This document shows positions 12,958-24,633 of a stretch of DNA of 64,000 nucleotides, piece after piece. Position 1 is the first letter of the stretch, and each line of letters begins with the position of its first letter. The translations under genes and the position numbers were made by a program. Source of the DNA: Carya illinoinensis (Eukaryota > Streptophyta > Magnoliopsida > Fagales > Juglandaceae); contig NC_056762.1 of the NCBI RefSeq assembly GCF_018687715.1, positions 21,985,864-22,049,863 of the forward strand, read 5' to 3'. The notes beneath the pieces were generated by a model. It worked only from the letters and a program-made list of their open reading frames with translations. It was not told the DNA's origin and made no database searches.

Positions 12958-14129
12958 AGTTTTGATATCTCAGACGAAAGTTCTAATATTTATTATTATT
13001 TTATAATTTATATATACTTATCGTACATTTTTATGTAGCCTCAACCACTTAAATAGAAACTTGTAACCTGACTAGTTAATGTCATGGGGGCAAATCAATT
13101 TTCTTTTAGGGGTTAACTTTTTAACTTTGAGATATATTTATATAAAATAAAAATATATTAAAAATCATAAAAACAAAACTATATATAAATTAGATCTTAA
13201 TAATTTGTTACATACACATAAAAATAAAACTCTATAAACACAACTTATATATGTTTAAGATTTCTGACAATAATGTTTCATAGAATAATATTCAGTCATC
13301 ATTATTTCTATAAATTTAGAATTTGTTTTTTTTCCTGTAAAAACTATCATGTGATCTTTTAGAATATCACATTTCTTTCTAGCATATAAGCCAATTTATC
13401 AAGTTTTGTGTACAATCTAGATATTTCATGTCACGTGAAAAAATTATATTATTTTTTATATTTTGTTTGAAAGTTTAAAAAAAAATTGTAATGATTAGGT
13501 AATTATTAAATGAAAATATTGAAAATTAAAATAAAAAAGCATCTGTATTTGAGTGATGTTTAGGAAGAAAATTATGAGAAGTTTTAAAATTGAGATCATC
13601 TCATCTCACCAAACAAGCCCTTAGGGTTTAAATGAAGAGAGAGTGAAGGAAATACTTTACTTCCTTCTTGGGTTTAAAGTGAAGAACAAGTTGAATTATG
13701 TAAGGAAGGCTAAGTATGAATTAGTCATTTGATACATTGTTTTAATTTCATGAAATAGGACTTATTAAAGTACAAGAAGGATTAAAAGTTAAGCTTGAAG
13801 ATAAGTAGCTATGATTGTGCTTCATACACCATGTTTCTTTTAAAAAAAAAAAAAAATGCTCTCTTCCTTTAAGAAAGTAGCAAATGTATATCATATATAA
13901 GCCTTTCTTGTTAACCCCATGTTGAGAATCCTATTAATTATAAATGTATATACCAATATGATCTAAATTAGCATTCACATTCAAGGTTGAGATTACCTAA
14001 TTTATCAAGTTCATATTTTTTATAAAAAAAAACAATTATTGATTTTAAGTTATAGCATCAATTGCATACTTTTTTATCAAAGAAAAAACATATTTCATTA
14101 GACTAAGAAAGAAAATGAAAATGTTCATA
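12958..14129. other. AT-rich intergenic with MITE remnants
   Basis: Very AT-rich, without coding potential. The block at about 13430-13620 ends in the MITE signature 'ctcaccaaacaagccc'. The remainder carries poly-A tracts (about 13840) and nothing recognised. Confidence 0.5.
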
Positions 14130-14460
14130 AAAGGAAAAAGAAAAGGAAATGAAGGTTTTATGTATGAAAATATATAATGACTCGCGATTGAATGATGAAT
14201 GTACCAATAAGAGTGACATGTTGCAATATCAGATCGATTCCACAAGTAGTGCATCTAGTGGCACTATCCTGATTGATGAATTCTCAACCTACGGTCACAA
14301 GTGGAATATGGTTTAAAAGACTATTAACCCTAATACATGGGACGTAATATTATATACTGGCCAATATAAAGTGATAACTCTATTAGTAATATTTAATTGA
14401 AATGCTTTAGATTTATATACTTATTAAATATTAGACTCACTTTTATATTTAATGTCTCAA
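14130..14460 (-). repeat. Second diverged fragment of the long LTR family
   Basis: Diverged match to the 200-420 segment and, inverted, to 31.65-31.85 kb. The order of motifs is conserved: a 'ccacaagtagtgca' block, the 'gattctcaac...ggtcacaagtgg' block, then 'aagactattaaccctaatacatgggacgtaat'. Only this part of the LTR is recognisable. Confidence 0.6.
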
Positions 14461-16877
14461 CGTTTCAGTAATGACAAAGATGAATTACAAAGCAAGACAC
14501 AACTCAAAAAGAATAGAAGGATGTTTAGTAGTGTTGGGCTGGGTATTGTGATGGATTTTTAGCTTGTAATCTATTTTGTGAAATTGTTTTGATAGACATG
14601 ATAGACTTCGGTGATGTACTTCGATAAATGATTATGGTTTTTATGTGTTACCAATGGGAATTTATATATATATATATATATATATTTACATGCATCGTAT
14701 TTAGAGTTTTGAAAGTTACGAAAAATGAGTCTCTTTTATCCAATGGTGGATTTTATATTAATTGTGATAAAAGGAAAATTTTTATGAAAGTAGTAGCTCA
14801 TTTCAGCACTAGGGAGGTGTTGTTACTCTCTCTCTTTGTTCCCACCCCATCTTACAATTTGAAATCAGGGAACAAAGGGAGAAAGCTTTTCCCCCCTTCC
14901 TCATTTCCTTCAAATTATCTTTTTACTTAATCCATCACATCTTATGTTGCTCTCCCCCCACCTTTGCTATCTTCCTTTCTCCCTCTTATTTTTGCTTGGT
15001 TTTGTTTCATTTCACTTCAACTTTGGAGAGCCACGCAAGTGACCTGCCCCATCAATGGAGTCCCTTTTATGAGCTCCAAAAAATATATATATCATTTCAG
15101 ATCCCAAGACACCGGCATGTGTCCCTCATGCGCCATGAGATGGTGCACAAGGGTCACGACTCACACCTCGCCCCTCCATAGAACCATTCATGCCTCCATT
15201 TGATCCCTTGTTCTTCTATAGGGCCTTGCCATGTTCTTTGGCTCTTTGAGTTTATGTTTTTTTTTTTGGATCTTTTAGTTTGTTTTTTTAGTGTAATTCA
15301 TCTTTCACTTTCCTTTTTTTTTTTTTGGAAGGAAAAATCCCCAACCTATTGTCTTCCACCCCCCAAAACCCCACCATCAGTTGGCTTTGATGCTCACTAA
15401 TCTACCTTTCTCCGTCCTGGAACTAGCATACCATTAGGCGTGGTAACTCAAATGCCACCCATTCCTGCGATATGGTAGGTCCAGGCATTGGGCTTTTTTT
15501 TTTTCTTTTTTTCTTTTTTTCCCTTCTTGGCAGAAGATGACAAATTCTTTCTTCCCTTTCCGAAGATAGGTACGATGAGGGCATGAAAAGCTCTAAAAAG
15601 CGTCTTGAAGCAGTCAACCATGATGCATCTTTATTTGCTTTGGCTTTCAGCCACAATAGAAAAAACCACCAGCTGGCAATCCTCCTTGATGTAGCCGAGG
15701 AACATAAACCCGGACCAATGGTGCGGCTACAAGACTTCTTGGTTGGAAGATAACATGGGGCGAGCTTATTGCAGGTTCAACGTTCATTTATACTTTCAGA
15801 TTAAGCCCTGATTATTGGAACTTTAGCCATTCGAGAAGCAGTGTATTTTCTTTCATTCTTAAAACATTAAAGGTGTCAATATTGAAGCAGACCGCGAAGA
15901 AAATCATCAAGGCCTTGGGACAGGGACTCATCTTCATAACAACCAGAGATAAGTCAATAGTCTAATCTATCTTGAACTACGATATGGAATGTAACATAAA
16001 TTCCTTAAATAAAATTGAATTGATGATCAACATGTAAGTACCTTTCCATTATCACTTCGATCAACTTGATTTAAAAGTGTTAAAAAAAGTAAAAGAAAAA
16101 CTTTGTACCATGTCCCTTCACCTTTTAATTACAAAATTTGTACCATCTAAGGTCAATGGCATTAGCAAAACTTTCATTAGCATATTTTCATTTCCTAAAA
16201 AATTTAATTCCACAAACTATTCATTACCTAAATTTCCACAAAAAATAACAACTAGAACAGTTTTAAACATCCCACCCACTACTTTCAGATAAAAAAAGAT
16301 AAAAAAAAAAAAAAGGGGGGTCAACATCTAAACGGTTTTCTCTTTGCAAACATATTTCTACTCAGCTCACCACTTTAAAAAATCATCTAAAATATCCTCT
16401 ATGATTAAAAGAATTTTCCCCATCCAAACAAGCCCTAACTTATAGGAAGCTCAATGGAGAACTCTCTCTCTCTCTAATTAGGTAGATGAATTCAGATTTA
16501 TTAGGTAGTTTTTGTAATGTGATAGATCAGAGTTACTGTCTTGTCCTCTTCGATTACCTCTTCAAGCATCAAGGCTTCCACAAATACAGACTAAATAGAT
16601 AAGGGGAGTTTGAGCGGGTCTAGGGGAATAGCAATCATCACTAGTTTCAATAGCATTTTAGACTTTTAGTACACACATCTGCCCTATCAGGACTCCAGCA
16701 AGTCTTTATTGAACTATATAGATAATGTGCCACTATTCTTGTAGAAAAGAACAAAGATGTCTAAGAAAATGAAATAAAACTCTTACTGAATTGCAGTAGA
16801 CCAAAATTAGAAAAGGATTATAACCGCTCAAAAGATTCAATACTTCAAGTCAAAGCAGAAAATGCTGGAACTGCATC
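14461..16877. other. Intergenic, no gene recognised
   Basis: Short open frames at 14.6-15.7 kb have no recognisable motifs and low-complexity composition. An (AT)n run lies at about 14664-14686. The segment at about 16070-16440 ends in the MITE-type 'catccaaacaagccctaa' signature and is probably a decayed element of the same broad group as 12728-12957. Confidence 0.5.
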
Positions 16878-18551
16878 CTACTTCTTCTTTGAGCCCTTCT
16901 TTTTTGCCTTCCCTTTCACGTTGCCCATTTGTTGTTTGCTATCCTCAGAGTTCGAAACTGCGTTCATGCCTCCTTTTTGGTTGAATTGTGGAGATAGCAA
17001 TTTGGCAATCTCTGGGAGACCAACTCTGTCTTTCCCTTGTAACATTTTATTCAAGTTCTCCTCCCAAATATTGTCCTTTTTGATACCGGGGCTCTACATC
17101 GTAAAGTAGACATGTCAAGCCACCAAAGAAGATTGATTCAATATGTAACAATTGAATATGTATTGGTTTTAGAAAAATATAAACAGGGAAAACCATCAAT
17201 CAACAGCATGTTCGAACAAATTGTTTTTTTTTTTTTTTATAGGTAAATGTTCAAACAAATTGTTCACTGGATTTAAGCAATCGCCAGTCAGTATTTCCCA
17301 CAATGCTCTTCAGGAATCTCATTTAAAAAAAAAAAAAAAAAAAAAACCCAATCTGTAGTTAAAACATTATTTTAATGTATGTGTATTGCTATTTTTTATG
17401 TGAGTTGATAAGTTGGTCAATGGAAGTAGAAGGCTATAATTGAGAAATTAACAAAATTGAATCACAAACAAAAAGTGTATCAAATGAATATCACAAATTC
17501 AATAGTAGCAAATCTCTCAAAATGGATAAGATAAACTAAATCTCTCAACTCTGTCAGCCACATTAATTTCTCCCACTATTCATCCTGTCTAAAATCAACT
17601 CTTTTTGAGTACCATAGATATAAGTTTTGTTCAGTTTCATGACAACAAACCAAGAGAACAAATCTCTCAACTAAAAACAGAGTTGAATTGGAATAAGATA
17701 AACTAACTCTCAACTCTGTCAACCACATTAATTTCTCCCGCTATTCATCCTGTCTAAAATCAACTCTTTTTGATTACCATTGTTATAAATTTTGTTCAGT
17801 TTCATGACAACAAGCCAAGAGAACAAATCAAAGTCCAAACTGTATATTTAAGGCCATATCTTCAACCAATACTATTCATCTACAAACTAAAAACAGAAAT
17901 TGAATTGGAATAACATAAACTAAATCTCTCAACTCTGTCAGCCACATTAATTTCTCCCACTATTCATCCTGTATAAAATCAACTCTTTTTGAGTACCATA
18001 GATATAAGTTTTGTTCAGTTTCATGACAACAAACCAAGAGAACAAATCAAAGTCCAAAATGTATATTTAAGGCCATATCTTCAACCAATACTATTCATCT
18101 ACAATAATAATAATAAAATTATATTATAATCATTTCGGACAGTTAGTCTGAAACAGAAATTTCATCAAACAATTTTTTTTGAGAAATCTGTTGTTTTGGA
18201 GTTAATTGAGGGGGTGTTGCGAGAGAAATTTCATCAAACAATTGGAAAGCAAAACAAGAAAACCTAACCAAAACACATTACTGAAATGAGATATAGTTCC
18301 TCAGAGAGGGAGAGAGAGAGAGAGAGAAAGACCCTGAAATTGTAGAGTCTGATGAACTTGGAGATTAACAAGGCGTTTTGAGAACGAGAGGAGTGAGGAA
18401 TGCCGAGGAACTTGCGAAACTCCGAAGAAGCAGTCTTAGGATTGATCGCTTTGGCTATCTCTTTGGGAATGGAATTATGAGCTTTGGTGCTCATGCTTCT
18501 GCTTCCTGCTGCCAAAACCCTAACTGCCATACCCGCCATTCCCATCCCCAT
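16878..18551 (-). CDS. SWIB-domain protein gene 2, intact, two exons
   Basis: Exon 1 is 18551-18333 (73 codons) and exon 2 is 17093-16878 (71 codons plus TAG), 144 aa in all. The intron of 1,239 bp has a GT donor (after an AGG Arg codon) and AG acceptor, joining in phase 0. The N-terminus (residues 1-25, Met/Gly/Ala/Arg/Ser-rich, no acidic residues) resembles an organelle targeting peptide. The SWIB core spans about residues 27-112: 'IPKEIAKAINPKTASSEFRK' leads into the helix ending 'LISKFIRLYNFR', then exon 2 continues with 'IKKDNIWEENLNKMLQGKDR' and 'GLPEIAKLLSPQF'. The C-terminal tail (about 30 aa) is strongly Lys-rich and may be a nuclear or nucleic-acid-binding tail. SWIB domains occur in chromatin-remodelling subunits; small plant versions are poorly characterised. 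Its diverged paralogue is at 10487-11984. Both introns begin with CT-rich runs. The start is the first Met of the frame; internal Mets at residues 3, 5 and 8 are alternatives. Confidence 0.9.
17226..17247 (-). mobile_element. 22-bp retroposon tail flanked by 17-bp TSD
   Basis: A T-run plus 'ataggtaaa' is bracketed by 'tgttcgaacaaattgtt' (17209-17225) and 'tgttcaaacaaattgtt' (17248-17264), differing by one base. On the minus strand the insert reads as a few bases followed by poly-A, as expected of an extremely 5'-truncated LINE-mobilised insertion. It lies in the intron of SWIB gene 2. Confidence 0.7.
17537..18105. repeat. Three tandem copies of a 170-220 bp unit
   Basis: The block starting 'ctctcaactctgtcagccac' recurs at about 17540, 17706 and 17925, with long shared stretches through 'ttttgttcagtttcatgaca'. 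Copies two and three share an extra segment ('tatatttaaggccatatctt') that the first lacks. All lie in the intron of SWIB gene 2. Confidence 0.88.
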
Positions 18552-18675
18552 GGTTTTCTAGTTTTCAGGCTTTCTTTTCCTTTCTGCTCATGAGTTTTCC
18601 CGTAAATTTCAACCCCCCCGAGTCCCCTACCCTTTACCCTTTTAGGTCACTTGTCTTGAAGTATAAAAAGGAAAC

Positions 18676-18897
18676 AAATAAAATTAAATACAAAGAAAAT
18701 GATTTAGCCATGGTTTCTTTTTACAAATCATCTCATCTAATTACTATTATTTTTATAAATTCTAACAAAAAATATAATAAATCAATCAATTTTTTAAAAT
18801 TTTGAAACAAAAATAATATTAAAAAATAATATTTTATTTAATTTTCAATTTTCATATTATTTCATCTTATTTGTAAAAATAAACGAGACCTTAAATA
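18676..18897. mobile_element. MITE, same family as 12728-12957
   Basis: Inverted-orientation relative with ends 'gatttagccatggtttc' and '...aaacgagaccttaaat' around an AT-rich core containing the 'tcatctcatctaatta' signature. It lies just 5' of SWIB gene 2. Confidence 0.5.
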
Positions 18898-19111
18898 GTT
18901 TTATACAATTTCAAAAAATAGGAAAAGTTTGAAATCTATAAAATCAATGGAATGAAGTCAGTAGAATTCAGTAGAATGAAGTCAATAGTATGACATATTG
19001 TATGATATGTCCCTTTCCTCCCTTCCTATCATCTCTTCCTACCACTTCTTCCACCCTTCCCACTCCCCCTCCCCTCTTCTCTCTTCCCTCCCTTTATCAT
19101 TTTCTTTTGTG

Positions 19112-20940
19112 ATGGAGAGTATTAGACAGTTTACGGTGGAGTCCAAAACTTTTGTTTTCTCAAAAGTGGGTTTTAACTGCTTTCGTATTTTGGAGAAAAG
19201 CAGACGTATGGCACTTTATCTTCTAATCAACGGGATGGTGGCTTCTTGGGTGGCGAAAATGGTGGTGGAAGCCATCATGACCAAGTGGCACCAAAATTTC
19301 TTTAAAAAATTGAGGGTCGGTAATGGGGTTTCTCACCCTTCATCTCCTAAGCAATGCTAGGGGCTACTACCCCTGGAGGAATTCATTAATGGAAACAGAA
19401 GAGGATCTCTAATCATCCTTAAAGGTGTAAACAGTTGTGGATGGGAGGGGTTTGCTTACAACCTCAAAAAAGTGGCCGAACGTGCGGTGGTGCCTTCTGA
19501 GGCTTCGTGTCGGGTTGGGGAGTCTGGATTCAAGCCGATTGCCATGCCCTCGGTTTCTTATGTTGTGGCTCTGTCTGGTGCAGCGGCAGAATGCAGCTCT
19601 GCCATGGAATTGACAGAAGACAAGCCGAGTTCTTACCCAACGGATTTGGAGGGGACTTCTGACAAAGGTACAAAGCTAGGAGAAATAGAAGGGGTGTTCT
19701 GGGATTTTAAAGCCAAGCTTTCCTGTGTCCTTCAAGAAGTTGCTATTCTGATGAATAAAGTAGATATGGGTCTGAGCATGTGATGGGACGGGGTAAGGAG
19801 TTTACGTCTGCCACACTCCCGTTAGCTTTGGCAGATTATTTTACTAAAATGGGAGGGAAGGTCTTAGTCAGCGTAGCAAATAGAGTGAATAACAGGGCTT
19901 TACTTGGTTTTCGGCCATACGGGCCGTTGACTAACCATGGGCTCAACGGGTCCCCGAGCCCGCTAAGGGTTAAAAGCCCTCAACCCCCCCAGGTTCAAGC
20001 CGGCTCCCCAAACCGGGTTCGGCCGGCTACCCGGTAGCCCACTCCCCCCATCCAGACAAACTTTCAGCAACCTCTCCCACGGGCTTTGATCTCACAATCC
20101 TGAGCCTCAAGCCCAAGGTCACGAGCCACCCCGCAGGCCGGCCCTTCCACCTAGGTTGGGCAGGTGACCCGGAAGCCCGCCAATCACGTAGCTCACGGGT
20201 CTTTCTCGTCTCGGCCCCGAGTCCCACCCGCTAGCACGAGTAGCCATCTTTAGCCAATATCCTTGTTGGCATCACAGACCTCGTCTTTTGACTCCGACAA
20301 ACCTTCCGGCACCGATGGCACGCAACCTAAGGACACGACGGCAGTTGTTACGTCCCAAAAGAACTGCTTGGAGAGGAAAACGACGTCACTATCGTTCCTC
20401 TTGCTTTCGAGGACTTGACGCCGGCACAGACAATGTTGATCAGTCCTTCAGAACCCCTGGGCTGCCATCCGCTCTCCCGGGATGAGCCCTCACCTTTCCA
20501 ACAATTTGCGCAGCCCCCTCCTTGTTGGAAATGTCTGAGCTCACTTTAAGGGTCCTCTGTACTGTTGAGGAAGATGTAGAGATTGTTTTTGAAGTAAAGG
20601 AGGTAGACCCAGGGTCAGGTTAATTAGTGCCCTTCTTTGATATGGGGAACGAGGGGAATGACACGAGGAACCAAGGGGATGATCTCGCCCAATTTGTACG
20701 TTGCCACCAGCACTACCGTGGTCAGATCCCCAGACAGATTGGGTGTTGAAGAATGTAGAAGACATTCGGCATTATGTAGGGATTTCTAGCATCGGTTTCA
20801 AGGACCAGCTGACAGCGCTCTTCACAGCCATTGCAGCATAGCAGTCTCACACTCTTCTATCCACCAGCAAAAGAGAAAGGGAATTAAAAAGACTCTCTTG
20901 CACTGTAAACTATAGTCGAGAAGGAAGCACTAGTAGGGAA
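19112..20940 (+). pseudogene. LINE ORF1 (gag-like) relic
   Basis: Begins at the ATG at 19112 with 'MESIRQFTVESKTFVFSKVG', typical of plant LINE ORF1 nucleic-acid-binding proteins, followed by 'EKSRRMALYL'. The frame is interrupted from about 19357 onward and continues as fragments at 19472-19780 and 19780-20035. The part at 19900-20540 is unusually GC-rich and Pro-rich with several stops. I did not find a clear zinc knuckle. The role in intact elements is RNA binding and RNP formation. Confidence 0.6.
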
Positions 20941-20972
20941 AGATTGACTGATAGGGTGAATTTAGGTGATCC

Positions 20973-23900
20973 ATGAAGCCCAAGATCCTTTCATGGAATG
21001 TTCGGGGTTTAAACAACCCGAACAAACGTCTTAGAGTGAAGAACTTAATCCGGGATTGGAAGGCTGACATCATTTGTTTACAGGAGACCAAACTGAAGTA
21101 TGTTGATAGGAAAATTATTAAAAGTTTTATGGAACTGTGTTTACGTGGGTTGGACTAGCTTGCCTTCAAAGGGCACATCAGGGGGCATTATTGTGATGTG
21201 GGATAAGAGAGTCATCATGTTGGTGGAAGACTCCATTGGTGAGTTTGTGGTTGCATCTTCCTTCAAATCTTTGGAGGACAGGTTCGGGTGGGGCTTTGCA
21301 GGCGTTTATGGTCCGAACAATGACAGCAGCAGGAAACTTCTTTGGGACGCTTGGTGCATTGGAGGCAATTTCAACACCACTTGGTTCTCGAGTGAAAGGT
21401 CGGGGGACTCAAACACGGGATCAACCATGGCTGATTTTTCAACCCTAATCTTCGAGCTGGACTTGGTGACTATACTTGGTCAAATGGGAGGGCATGGTCT
21501 TGCCTGGATAGATTTATTGTCTCCCCTTCATGGGAGACACATTTCCTTACTCTTTGTCAGAAACACCTCACCAGGCTTTGCTCAAATCACTTCCCACTCT
21601 TGTTGGACTGCGGGGGTCTACATGAGGGGTGGAAATACTTCAAATTCAAGAATATGTGGCTGAAGACAGAGGGATTTATGGACAAAATTAGATCTTGGTG
21701 GTCCTCCTATCAGATTTTGGGCACCCCCAGTTTTTTTTAGCTAGAAAACTTAAAGTCCTAAAAAATGATTTGAAAACATGGAACTTGGAAACTTTTGGGA
21801 ACCTAAATGACCAAAGATACACTTTTTTTCAATAACTGCAACGCATTGAGGATAAAGAAATAACTTGGGCCCTCATGGCTGATGAGAAAGAAAGGAAAAC
21901 GGTGGTAGTAGCTGAATTGGAAAAAATCACGCTTTTGGAGGAGATATCCTGGAGACAAAAATCACGAGCCCTTTGGTTAAAAGAAGGGGATAAGTATACT
22001 AAATTCTTCCATCGTGTGCTAACTCTCATTGAAGAACCAGCGCCATAGAGGTTCTTCATTCCGACGGGAGAATTATCTCTAATAGGGCAGCCATCAAGGA
22101 ACACATTTTCCACTTTTACAACTAGTTGCTTAAAGAGCAACATTCTTGGAGGCCTAAGGTAGACGGGTTGATTTTCGATTCTATTGATGCATCAAGTGCA
22201 GCATGGTTAGAATAACCATTTGAAGAGGAGGAGGTGCTTAAGGTCCTAAAAGGGATGGTAAAAGATAAGGCCCCAGGCCCCGACGGTTTCCCTATGGCTT
22301 TCTTTCAAGCTAGCTGGGACATCGTCAAAGATGACATCATGAAGGTATTTTCGAATTTCACTCTTTTATGAAATTTGAGAAAAGTCTCAATGCCTCCTTT
22401 ATTGCCCTTATCCCAAAAAGGGCAAACTCGGTAGAGGTGCAAGATTTTCGCCCCATTAGTTTGGTGAGTGGGGTCTACAAACTTATTTCCAAGGTTTTAG
22501 CCCAACGAATGAGCACAGTTATGAGGGAGATCATATCGAAGTCCCAAAATGCCTTTGTGAAAGGGAGGCAAATTCTTAACTCTGTTCTTATTGCTAACGA
22601 ATGTATGGAAAGTCGGGTTAAAGCCGGCATTCCAGGTATCCTATGCAAGTTGGATATGGAGAAAGCTTTCGATCATGTAAACTGGGACTTCTTGTTACAC
22701 ATACTTGGCAGGTAAGGCTTCAAGAACAAGTGGTGCCAATGGATGAAACATTGTATCACAACCGTCAGATTTTCTATTTTGGTGAATGGCACTCCAGAAG
22801 GTTTCTTCAATAGTTCCCGAGGTATACGGCAAGGGGACCCTTTATTGCCTCTTCTTTTCATCCTAGTAATGGAGGTCTTAAGCAAAATGTTGAATGGAAT
22901 TGTGGAGAGTGGTTACATCTCGGGTTTCTCAGTGGGCAGCTCCACCCATGGTAATCTCTCAATTTCTCATCTTCTTTTTTGCTTACGACACATTGATTTT
23001 TTGAGAGCCAGACCCTGATCAGATTCGATTCCTAAGGGCTATTTTGCTTTGTTTTGAAGCCGTCTTGGGACTCAAGGTCAATCTAGCAAAATCAGAAATG
23101 GTACAAGTCGGAGAGGTTGATAATCTAAGTGTATTGGTGGATCTTCTAGGTTGCAAGGTGTCATCCTTACCCATGAAATACCTTGGTCTCCCCCTGGGGG
23201 CCTCTTATAAATCCAAGACTATGTGGGATGGGGTGTTCGAGAAAATCGAACGTAAACTTGCGGGTTGGAAGCGACTCTACCTATCCAAAGGGGGCAGAGT
23301 CATCTAATCTCCCCACATATTTTCTCTCCCTTTTCCCATTACCTGCAGGTGTAGCATACAAATTGGAGAAGATCTTTCGCGACTTCCTATGGGGTAGTTC
23401 GGAGGACTTAAAAAAATTCCACTTGATCAAATGAGAAAAAGTCTGCACACCCATGGCTAATGGAGGATTGGGGCTTCGCAGTTTAAGAATTCTCAACAAG
23501 GCTCTTCTTGGTAAATGGCTATGGAGATACCACAGGGAACGAAACACCCTTTGGAGGGAAATTATCCGTAACAAATATGGGAGCTTACGGGGAGGTTGGT
23601 GTTCCAACGCAGTAAGAGGGGCTTATGGCATAGGCTTGTGGAAATTCATATGCAACGGTTGGGAAGCTTTTTTTGTTAATTACAGGATGGTGGTGGGAAG
23701 GGGAAACCAAGTTAGCTTCTAGCATGACACTTGGTGTGGCGAGCTTGCTTTGAAGCTCACTTTTCCTTCCCTTTACAGGATCACGTCTGATAAGGAGGCC
23801 ACAGTTGCTGACAATCTGGACAGCTCCTCAAACTTCACTCATTGGTCAGTCAGATTCACTCGAGCTACACAAGAATGGGAATTAGGAGACATTGCTGATT

Positions 23901-24533
23901 TTTAGCGCACTATAAGCGTCGAATTTACATACTAATGGTGAAGATCACATGCTTTGGTCGCTCACAGGACATAAGCATTTCTTAGTACAATCCTTCAACA
24001 AGGCACTCTCGACACATCCCCCCACCGCATTCCCTTGGAAGTATATTTGGAAGACTAAGGCCCCCTTAAAAGTGGCTTTCTTCGCATGTCTATCATCTCA
24101 TGAGAGTATTATGACTATTGATAAACTGAGAAGACGTGACCTCTACCTAATGGATTGGTGCTATATGTGCAAAAATAACAGTGAGACAACGGATCATCTA
24201 CTCCTTCATTGTGAAGCAGTTACAGTCTTATGGGATGACATCTTCACAAGACTAGGCTTGGCATGGGTAATGCCTAGAAAGGTGATTGATCTATTGGCTT
24301 GTTGGAGAGGAGTCTGGGGCAAGGGGCAGATTGCAGACATTTGGAAAATGGTGCCACTTTCCCAAATGTGGTGCACCTTGAACGAAAGGAATAGTCGTTG
24401 TTTCGAGGATAAGGAGCGTTCACCAGAAGGCTTTAGGGATTTCTTTTACCACACTTTAGTTTTATGGGCTTCCTCTATTGTACTGAGTGACACTTCTTTT
24501 ACTAAACTTTATGCTGCTTTTCGTAGCTCTTAG
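20973..24533 (+). pseudogene. LINE ORF2: endonuclease-reverse transcriptase relic
   Basis: The apurinic-type endonuclease starts at 20973 ('MKPKILSWNVRGLNNPNKRL', 'IICLQETKL'), shifts frame near 21150, then shows 'GGIIVMWDKR', 'GVYGPN' and 'WCIGGNFN'. A segment between 'KLLWDA' and 'WCIGG' appears deleted. The reverse transcriptase (about 22240-23430) has '[10 protein letters not shown]', 'QDFRPISLV', '[16 protein letters not shown]' and 'RGIRQGDPL'. The catalytic box reads F-A-Y-D instead of F/Y-A-D-D and is also frameshifted near 22970. The C-terminal region (23949-24533) has the zf-RVT pattern ('CYMCKNNSETTDHLLLHC'). Multiple stops and frameshifts make it inactive. Confidence 0.88.
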
Positions 24534-24633
24534 CCTGTAGCAAGGCTCTTTGTATACGCCCTGTGTACTGGGCCTTGCCCTTTTCTTGTTCTAATATATT
24601 TCCTTTTACTTATAAGAAAAAAAAAGAATTCAG

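Larger units (their letters stand above)
18972..24624 (+). mobile_element. L1-type LINE, near full length, inactive
   Basis: Complete layout of a plant L1: a pyrimidine-rich leader (18998-19110), an ORF1 relic, then ORF2 with endonuclease, reverse transcriptase and C-terminal zf-RVT region, a short 3' UTR and an A-run ending at 24624. Candidate TSD AGAATTCAG at 18963-18971 and 24625-24633 frames a 5,653-bp element. The 5' flank holds similar short repeats ('agtagaa...'), so the exact 5' boundary is less certain than the 3' one. Confidence 0.8.

Noticed and set aside
14628..15656. Several 60-100 codon ORFs on both strands
   Set aside because: No recognisable domains, T/A- or homopolymer-driven composition, overlapping frames on both strands.
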